Assembly (NCBI GenBank): GCA_015499995.1
Contig: JADNRV010000092.1
Span: 124,001 to 188,000 of the forward strand
From: Flammula alnicola
Taxonomy: Eukaryota; Basidiomycota; Agaricomycetes; Agaricales; Strophariaceae
DNA: 64,000 nucleotides
Reading direction: 5' to 3'
The position numbers were made by a program, and so were the translations under genes. Below, piece after piece: positions 56,263 through 64,000 of the stretch; position 1 is the stretch's first letter, and each line of letters starts with the position of its first letter. Under the pieces are notes generated by a model. The model was given only the letters and a program-made list of their open reading frames with translations, was not told where the DNA came from and made no database searches.

Positions 56263-59200
56263 CTATGACAGGGGCGATGCATAGTTAAGACATGACTGCC
56301 GGAATGCTTTGTCGGCCACCAGTGCCATTTTATACCAAAATAAATATTTGCGATGGGCGTAGGCTTTGGCGCCGGCACTCGCACTGGGTATATCCAGGGC
56401 AGATCTCCACTTACTACTCTCACGCGTCCAATAGCGTACAGTCCACTGCATTTCATATGCGACAAGTGTGAGTTCCTCATGCCATCGTTGTCTTTGTGCC
56501 CGGGCGCGTAGCCAGTGAACGCGCTTGACTTGGTTTTAATCAGTAAATGGGGATGTGCTACTGTCATTGAGGGACTCACATTCCAAAAGTGTGGCAGGGT
56601 CGGCATCATAGAAGTCGGCATCGGCATCGGCAGTAGCACCGGACCAGCAGTGGCGGCGAGACCGGCACCGGGACCACTCCCCAGTATTTGCCATCGTCGT
56701 ATGTGCCACAGCCAGGATAAGCGTAGCGAGGTTGATCCAGCGATATTCGGATTGACGATAGCAGTACTCGCTCGTAGATCGGCCTTGGTCAAAACTCGGA
56801 ATACCCGTAGGGTTTCTGGGTCACAACCCAATTGTACCAATCGCATTCGGCACCGCGAATATATCCTGGCGTGGAAGACAAGTTCATGCCCAATGCGCCG
56901 GACATTTTGATGACCGCGAATTCGAACAGCCTTTCGGGCGCTGCTCTGATCACATGTGAGTACTGAAATGAGATATCGGCAACAAGCTCCCGAAGTCGAT
57001 TGAGTTGTGCATGAGCCTGCTTTTTGCGGGCCGAAATTTCGACATGTTTAAGATCACCACCCACATTGCCATTCGATGGGAGAGACAGTTGCTGCCGTTC
57101 GACAGGAATCATGTCGGTCGATGGAAGTGTCGGTGCCGGTGTCTCCTCGCCCGATATTTCTTCGGCAGCCTCATCAAATTCTGCCTCATCTTCATCGATC
57201 GATGGCATCTCGGGACGTTTGTCAGTGATTTCAGCTGCCTCCTTCAGCTGCTTTAATTTGACCAGAAGCGGCGCAAGTGCTTCATGAAGCTGTTCAATAA
57301 TGTGGACTTCGTCCTCCCGAGGGACGGAGCCGAGCCGCCGAACCTTGTCCTGGATATCAATCCTTTGAATGGAATTGGTGAATTATGAGCAGGGAGCGGA
57401 GTCTTAGATTACTCACTGTTTCTCCTCAATCATCAGTGAGAACTCAATCCATTGCTGTACCGGTGAAGCCGAGCCTGCCGGTGCCGGTGCCAAGACTTGT
57501 TCCTGTCGATCCGGCACTCGGGCAGCATAGATGTCCATGGCTTTGACATTGGCAAGTCGCATTGCCTCTACTCCCAGTACCTCATTTTCCCATGTATTCA
57601 TCATCTGCGAATCAACTGTGGCGGACAGTTCTGCATAGTATTTATCTGTTTGCGCCACCATTGCCTTCGCATCTAGGGACCGGGAGCATAGCGTTGCGGT
57701 CATTGCGAGGGTTTTTTTGTGGTTGGAGTCACATGCATGATCGTCGAGCATCTCAGTCCGATGGGCCAGAGTGGCTGTTCTGGCTGTCGGCGAAATCTTA
57801 TTTAAGATCGACCAATTAGACTCTAGGATTTGCCCCTTCACGATACCAGCGCCGGGGATGAACGTGGTTGCATATCGGAAATAGCATTCATCCTTATGGG
57901 CGTGAACATGGAAATGGTCGATCGCCCGGTCGACTTGGAGACCGACCGGCAGCAGGTGCCCGATTCGGTCACGGAGATGGACAGAGTATTGGCAGGCAAT
58001 GTCGTAGATGAGCATAACCCCTTGCTGGGGGTCAACTCGGGTGGAGTCCAAGGCTTTGAGAAATGCGAAATCAACATTCTTTTGTTGCTCTCCTTTGAAC
58101 AAGTCAACGAGAGCGTTCGGCACATAAAACCCGTGTCGGGCGCAGACGAGGGCGACCAAACCTGTGATATCACAGGCCTTGGAAGCCAGGAGAGCATTCA
58201 TGATTGCTCGAAATGTGTTTTCGCATGGTGCTTTCTGCATGGGATGGTTAGATCGGCATCGGCATCGGCATCGGCAGTGAAAGACATACCGTTAATCTCT
58301 CGATAGCTGTGCGCAAAAATTCTAGATACTCAGCGCGATTTGGGGCCATGCCCGCGCCATCCAAGAGCCAAAAATCTTCTTGAGCGCTCTTCTGACGAAC
58401 GTGATCGGCCTTGAAATTACCATCGGCAACAAAAATGCGCTGAAATGCAAAGCTTCACGACGTTTATACAACCATGGGTGTTATACATGTCGGCACCTAC
58501 CCGTTTTCATCATCTTTCCAATCATCGGGCAAATTTATTCCGGGCTGTGGACATGCTGGACAGAAATTGGCCAATGAGCCTGGTGGAGGCTGCATGGGAT
58601 CCTGTTGATTGTGACCATACCCGGCCCATTTGAGTTTCTTCATCCACCGCCATAGCCGCCCCATGCGCCTAAACTCATGGTAGAGGTTTGGAATCTCGGC
58701 AGTGCCGATCGGCAGTGTCAACCGCCGGAGCAGCTGGTCGAACTGATATGCCGATGCTTTGAGCTCTAAATTACACAACCGAAAGTAATCCAGCAAGGCC
58801 AACGAAAAGAGAGTTCGAATACGCGTGAAGCTTGCTGGCATTAATCGAGAGGCCATCAGATCAAGGGGAATGCAATCTGCCCCTCGACACTGACAGGCGA
58901 CCATGGCAAGATGATGGATGCCATTTATATGCACAATACGCACATAAGTATTGTTGAGGGCATCGGCCTGTGGCAATGTGCGATCCTCTTGATTGGTGGA
59001 TGCCGGTGGAATGCCGGTGCCGGTGCCGTCATTGCCTGCAGTACTGGGACTATAGCCGGTACCGGCACTATCGGGATTGTGGTTGGTAGGTGCGGGCAGA
59101 TACGGCTCGAATTCTAAGAACTCATCATGGGCTTCTTGCCCTTCAAAATCATCTTCACCGTCGCCAAATATGGCAGGATCAGAAGGGTCGACACCATCCC

Positions 59201-60139
59201 AAGTGCCTGCCTTTGCCTGCCGGAGATTATTCAGAACCTCGAGATATGCAACATCTTCTTCTGCCTCCTGCTCCCAATTGGTTGGATGAATATCACCGGG
59301 AGCCATGTCATCCATGTCTGAATGCAATGTGCTGTGTGATGACGACTCCGCTTCATGGTGTCGATGACCTGAGGGCGGTGCCGGTGCCGATGCCGATGCC
59401 TTATCTCGGAGCTTCATTTGTTCGTCACTGTCTTTTTGAATTTGAAAAGTCTCCAGAAAAGTCATGTTGAACTCAAGTGAGTCGCAAATTGGTGTTGACA
59501 GTTGATGCGGCACCAACAGATAAGTGCCGACTTCCCATAGTTCGGCCCTCCGAAAATGAGTGCCGGTCCAGCATTCAATTCGGTGCAATGGATTTTCCCT
59601 GTGGTCAAATCGCATACATTTGCGGCAAACGGGAGTTGAGAGAGTGCAGTCGATGCACCTCCAGATAGCCCAATTGTGGTCTGAGCAGTGTCGGCATATT
59701 CGGCTCTCTGTCGACATAGTCTCTCGGCTTAGGAGACCTTGCAGCATTTCGTCCACACGATTCACAAATTCCACAACGTAATCTCTCTGTCGCTTTAATG
59801 GAATTTTTAGCATCTGCAACAATTGCTATATGTTCATCTCACCTTCCCTTGGCTGCGTGGAGGAGGCGCATCAACTGCCGATATTTCCTCGTTGAGATCA
59901 AAATCGAAGGGATTTGTGTCCATGTGCACGGAGTTGGACGTCTCCTCTTCCACGCGTTCTGGTTGTAATGGTACAAGTACACGTTTGATTTTGCGCCCTG
60001 CTCGCGTGTTTCTGTCGATGTTCTTGTGTGTATACGTATCGGCAGAACCGGCACCGGCATCATCTTCATGCAAGGATGCATTGTGTTTCGACACTCTTTT
60101 GCGCTTGTAGGCAGAGACCGTCAGGGCATCTGAGCTCAT
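56263..60139 (-). CDS. KDZ transposase with CxC2 zinc cluster
   Basis: Transposase of the Kyakuja-Dileera-Zisupton superfamily, which cuts and pastes DNA with a DDE-type catalytic core. The ATG at 60139 gives MSSDALTVSAYKRKRVSK and an acidic stretch. The exon at 59822-58497 has the CxC2 cluster (CRHC ... CIDC ... CRKC ... HRIECW) near 59,700-59,560, then PLDLMASRLMPASFTRIRT and FCPACPQPGINLP. Next exons: VADGNFKADHVRQKSAQ (first Asp) and LLDGAGMAPNRAEY; then 58240-57413 with FRAIMNALLASKACDITG, MLIYDIACQYSVHL (second Asp), HVHAHKDECYFRY and GQILESNWSILNK (Glu). The C-terminal exons are acidic and helical, with PNIAGSTS and NWLRARAQRQRWHEELTLVAYEMQW, stop at 56263. Most introns splice cleanly; frame slips are likely near 56,850 and 56,500. 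It is divergent from the gene at 60335. Confidence 0.9.
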
Positions 60140-60334
60140 CGAGATGGTTAGAACAAAGGATAGTATGAGGATTCCGTGAGAAGGGGTTCCACACGTGTGG
60201 TGTGCATGTTTCACATGAAGGAGGCCACGAGGATTCCATGACAAAGTGTTCCATACTTGACATGTATGCTTCCCTTTCCCCCCATTCCGATAATCACACT
60301 CTCACATTTGGACATTGAAACACTGTTTATTCCC
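60140..60334. promoter_or_regulatory. 195-bp divergent promoter with a 28-bp direct repeat
   Basis: It lies between the start codons of the transposase (minus) and the KDZ-associated gene (plus). GAGGATTCCGTGAGAAGGGG... at 60167-60194 recurs as GAGGATTCCATGACAAAGTG... at 60229-60256, 62 bp apart. The palindrome CCACACGTGTGG lies at about 60,189-60,200. A shared control region for both genes is an inference from the layout. Confidence 0.55.
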
Positions 60335-62641
60335 ATGGAACGTGCCCACAAAAAACCACGCAAGGACTGTAAATATTCCGCGAAAGAGCTGGAGCAGATT
60401 CAAGCCTTCAAAAAGGAGTTCATCATGGCCGACACAATTGACAAGCGGGCGACCATTTTAAAAACGCAAATTCTCCCCGCTATGTGCAACTATTGGGTCT
60501 CAACCGGGCAGCTTTCCACCGAAGACATTGACGACAGCCTTGATCGTGCGAAGGTGAATGCAACAACGCTTGTGAATGGCGAACCAAACTGACTAGTATG
60601 CCAGGAATTGTCCAAATGGGTCGCCAATAACTGGCGGACGGCGCGAGGAGTCGCAACAAGATCAAATCACTTTCATCCGAAGAAATCCGAAGTTATGTGG
60701 TATCTACATCCGGAAGAAGTGATGAAAGAGGTTGCGTCTTTACTTGGAGTTGAAGAGGCAACGACGACGACGACGGGGTGGTTTCAGGAGAGATTGCCAG
60801 CCATTGCGAACATATTAGCTCGCATGAGCCCGACAGAGAAGGCAGAATTTGAGGCCGAGGTTGCGAAGATGGCCAAGGAAGGGTATCCAGAAGAAACGAA
60901 GAGATCGTACGTGACTGCCGATGCCGATGCCGGTACTACTGCCGATCTGACTGACTGATGATCGGCAGCATAGCGAAGAGGTTCTCTACCAAACGCATCG
61001 CAAAGGTTATGGATGAACACTGGAAAGAGATGGGCCTTGTTTCCATCATGATTACTGCCTATACTCTACCAGACGGGAAACTGGTCATTGATGCGTGAGT
61101 CACAGTGAACATGTGCCGGTGCCGATACTAAGTCGGGTGCCGAAGCCATGATGAAATAGCAGATTTAATGGGCATTCCTGCAAGGTCCTTGATTGACAGT
61201 CACCCAGAGGAAATTTCCAAAATGAAACTGTTACTAATGGATTACATGAAGACATTACGCACTAAGGCTCAAGTGCCGGTCGCGGGCGGTATCGGCACCA
61301 ATCCAGGACTGCAGAAGGTACTTCTCACAACCACTAGTGAGGGGTATCCAATGCTCCCAGAACCATGGCGGAATGGCGATGAATCGAAGAAGAAGCTAGA
61401 GGAATTGTTCAGCTTATATATAGGGCGACATTATAGTAAGTGCGGAGTGACTGCCGCCCGGCACCGGCACCGGCATCAGCTTATACATTATTTAGAACTG
61501 GCAACCAATGGTCGCACGGTACATCCACCATACGCAGCAATAATCGAGAATCACGCAGCATATTTCAGTCCGGAATATCTCCCTCCATCGTTCACTGTCA
61601 AACACCCCCGAAATCTGACGAAACTGTCGTTAGAAGCATTTTTTGATCACATTGAAGCACGCCAAAAAGATCATGGACCAACAGGGGCCTTCCGATTTAA
61701 ATCTATCAAACATGGTGACACTCTCCTACCCGCAAAATATCCTGCCAGTGCGGCCGATGCCGGTGCCGGTGCCGGTGCCGCTGGTCGAAGAAAAGCCAAG
61801 ACAAGAAAAACTAAAACCACTGCGAAGAAAACAAAACGAACCAAAGCTGCAAATACAAAGAAAGCCCCAAACCCAGTCAATGATCCTAACACATCAGCCA
61901 CATCTAGTCACCAAGGCCCAGGCGCTGGTGCAGTTCCCTCAGAGGAGAGACTTCCCGATGCAACGACCGACCTGACAAACTCTGAGGCAGGTGACAATTC
62001 CTTTGTCATTGTAAATGAATATGTCATGGCACAGATTCATGCTGCTGGGTATCCAATGCCCCTCCCGGTAAATGGACCGGCAGATGGATTACCTAAATAT
62101 GCGATAGATTCAACAACTTACCGAGCTTACGAGCAGTTACAAGATGCAAACGAGAGGCATACTAATCCAACAAATCCCCACCGAAATATCGATCCAGCTC
62201 TATTACACCCACCACTGGCACCTATGCCAACACCGGCGGCCACACCGGCACCAGAAACCCGCCCGGGAGTTGGACCGGCATCGGCACCTGCACACGCATC
62301 GGCCCGTGCCCGTCATCCGCGACAGGCTCATGGCCCTCGAACGATCACACAATCGTCGGCACCTGCAGTGCAAGTGACTCCAGGAGCGATGGCAATGGCA
62401 GCTACACTGACCGCGGAACCGGTACTGACACAGGGACGGAGAGTACCAATCACTCCCGGCAATGGCAACGAGCAGTGCGGCCAATAGTGGAGCCGCAAGA
62501 AACACAAGATCACAAGCAAAAAAAGGGCCTGACCCAGTCTCTATGCAGAAGAGAACTAGAATGACTGCTGACGCGTTAGCAAGAGAGGAAGCCACTTCGG
62601 CACTTACTCCACGTTCACGACGGAAAACAAGAAAGGGCTGA
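60335..62641 (+). CDS. KDZ-associated protein, divergent to the transposase
   Basis: The ATG at 60335 gives MERAHKKPRKDCKYSAKELE and QILPAMCNYWVSTGQLS. An intron runs 60,553-60,603 (GTGAAT ... GCCAG); then ELSKWVANNWRTARGVATRS, MWYLHPEEVMKEVASLLGVE and GWFQERLPAIANILARMSP. An intron GTACGTGACTGCCGATGCC... follows, then RFSTKRIAKVMDEHWKEMGL with TAYTLPDGKLVID, another intron, and a long exon from 61,160 (DLMGIPARSLIDSHPEE, LLLMDYMKTLRTKAQ, LPEPWRNGDESKKKLEELF). A Lys-rich patch (KKTKRTKAANTKK) and an Ala/Pro-rich tail follow. Read directly, the frame stops at 62487; the neighbouring frame after about 62,460 continues SGAARNTRSQAKKGPDP to a basic end and a stop at 62639-62641. Many agaric genomes carry relatives of this protein beside KDZ transposases. 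Function unknown, possibly DNA binding. Confidence 0.7.
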
Positions 62642-62838
62642 GTGCCGGACTATGCCTACAGGGCAAATGGCTGCTTATGATGTCTCACAAAGGAACACCA
62701 AAACTCACGTTATAACATTTGTATATACATCACAAAATATCCGTGCAATATATATACAAATTTCGACAAGCGCGCAAAATAAAAATGTCCCAAAAAGCGC
62801 CCGTGCTATTGACCAAAAATAAGACCGCTGGCAAACAC

Positions 62839-63995
62839 TTACGACTGCCGAGCTCGCTTTGCATTGCTCTCCTCCGCTGTGGCATCTGCAGGCCGTTTGT
62901 TCCCACCAGCACTTGAAGATGGTGTTGCCGCCGGCGAGGGTGATCGGGTATGGTTGCGAGGTGAGCGGCGCCATCCACTTTCGGGGACTGGCGAGTTGTG
63001 ACGGCTTCGGCGAGGAGAGAGGCGACCTGGGTCAACATGTGGAACAGCCAGTAAACTGGGTTGAGCGGATGGTTGCTCTGGTACGATGGGAGGGATGGAA
63101 GGCAGTTCCGCGCTGGGCCTTGAGTCACTGTCGGCAGGGATATCACCACCGGCACCGGCATCGGCATCGGGAGCAGGAGATACTGGTGGTGAATGTGAGC
63201 GGGGACGGGGTGGAAGAGGGACGTGAGTCTCGTCTTGCATGGCGGGAAGCTCCACACCCACCGGCGGCTTTGTTGTGGGAGCAGTGGAGGGCGGTGTAGG
63301 GACGAGGCGGCTCGTGGCATACTCGGCGGCTTCCTGCGATGTGTCGGGAGTCGGCGGGATTAGGTTGACTGGCGGAACGTCTGGCCTAGAACCACTCTCA
63401 ATCGTGCCAACACCCATTGTGAGTGTGTGCTCTGCCGATACTGGGACTGGTGCCGGGCGGGGTCCTGATGCTGCTTGTGACAATAGATGTGCTGTGCCGA
63501 TGCAGCACGGGAAGGTGGCGAAGCACGCTGCAGTGCCGGTACACTCGAAGAGCGCATGGATGCAGGTGCAATCGCTGGTACTGGCACTGTCACGGGTGCC
63601 GATGGGGGCAGTCCAGGTACTGGTGCTGATGGTGTAGATACTGCCGATGACGGTGCACCACGCGGGACCGGCACCGGTGCTTCTGCCGATGACGAGACGG
63701 GAGATGATTGTCGGGAGGCCGGGATTGGCACCGGCATCCCGACGTAGTCTCTCAGGGCTTTGACGTTGACCTGCAGCGCCTGTTGCCCCTCATCCAGCCA
63801 TTCCAAGCTCGAGTTCATCTTGCCGATCGTCTCGCCCTGGTGGCGCACGGTTTTCTCCAATTTGTCAATCCGGCCCTGGAGCGACAGGAATTTCTGGCCG
63901 AAGCCGACAAGGGCAAGATTGTGGTCACCATTGCTGGTGTCCACGTCATCGACTTGTCGCTCCAGCTCCTCAACACGGCTAACCAGGGTCTCCAT
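62839..63995 (-). CDS. KDZ-region coiled-coil / Pro-Ser-rich protein; may extend past the window
   Basis: It starts METLVSRVEELERQVDDVD at 63995, 5 bp from the window edge, so a more upstream start is possible. About 100 residues of heptad-rich coiled coil (QGRIDKLEKTVRHQGETIGK) are followed by a low-complexity Ala/Pro/Ser/Val region (SAPVTVPVPAIAPAS). After a frame slip near 63,490 comes a second Pro/Ser-rich region with basic SPRRSRHNSPVPESGWRR and the end NAKRARQS, stop at 62839. The stop overlaps a GTAAGT donor, so another exon is possible. No family recognised; the GCCGGT-type repeats that encode its Pro/Val runs tie it to the KDZ cluster. Confidence 0.55.
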
Positions 63996-64000
63996 GCGCT

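Noticed and set aside
53619..64000. TET/JBP dioxygenase expected in some KDZ elements
   Set aside because: No HxD or other double-stranded beta-helix motif seen in any frame here; it could lie beyond 64,000.
1..64000. CRISPR arrays, operons, ribosome-binding sites
   Set aside because: Intron-rich eukaryotic DNA; no regularly spaced repeat-spacer array seen.

Overview
The window is fungal nuclear DNA, almost certainly from an agaricomycete-type basidiomycete. The genes have many short introns of about 45-60 bp. The protein families are typical of mushrooms: an F-box/LRR protein, CorA-like transporters, an NFX1-type helicase fused to CbbX-like AAA+ domains, a Ty3/Gypsy chromovirus and a KDZ transposon with its CxC2 domain. 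No rRNA, tRNA or CRISPR array was recognised.

Positions 1-38,000 are mainly host genes. In order: the 5' part of an ALDH7 aldehyde dehydrogenase (minus, cut by the window edge); JIP5, a WD40 ribosome-biogenesis factor (minus); an F-box protein (minus); a CorA-like Mg2+ transporter (minus); a GT32-type glycosyltransferase (minus); cytosolic seryl-tRNA synthetase (minus); a divergently oriented paralogue of the CorA-like gene (plus); a small acidic protein (plus); a Ser/Pro-rich membrane protein (plus, many frameshifts); and a 7.5-kb gene for an SF1 helicase with an NFX1-like Cys region and three AAA+ domains (plus, many frameshifts).

Positions 38,000-44,600 are a graveyard of fragments. They include a chimeric ribosomal-protein pseudogene (P2 joined to S15/uS19), the 3' half of a cytochrome P450, two non-coding elements with terminal inverted repeats, and a duplicated tail of the membrane-protein gene at 28.6 kb. 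Positions 44,607-52,596 hold a full-length chromovirus: two LTRs, gag, pol with chromodomain, two extra ORFs, and a primer-binding site that matches the element's own predicted 5' RNA end, which indicates self-priming. A GC-rich minisatellite follows.

Positions 53,200-64,000 are a KDZ (Kyakuja-Dileera-Zisupton) transposon gene cluster that continues past the right edge. It has a CxC2 + DDE transposase; an acidic protein with six copies of a DDA-x3-WSD type motif; a divergently transcribed KDZ-associated protein; and a coiled-coil/Pro-rich protein. GCCGGT/GCCGAT-type hexamers occur across its exons and introns. No TET/JBP gene, sometimes carried by such elements, was seen.

A recurrent feature is single-base frameshifts, often at short homopolymers, in ALDH7, JIP5, the membrane-protein gene, the helicase and the transposons. 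SerRS, the glycosyltransferase, the F-box gene and both CorA-like genes are intact. These are either real decay or consensus errors; one case is shown directly by a second copy inside the window. Exon limits given here are read from splice sites and family knowledge, not from transcripts.
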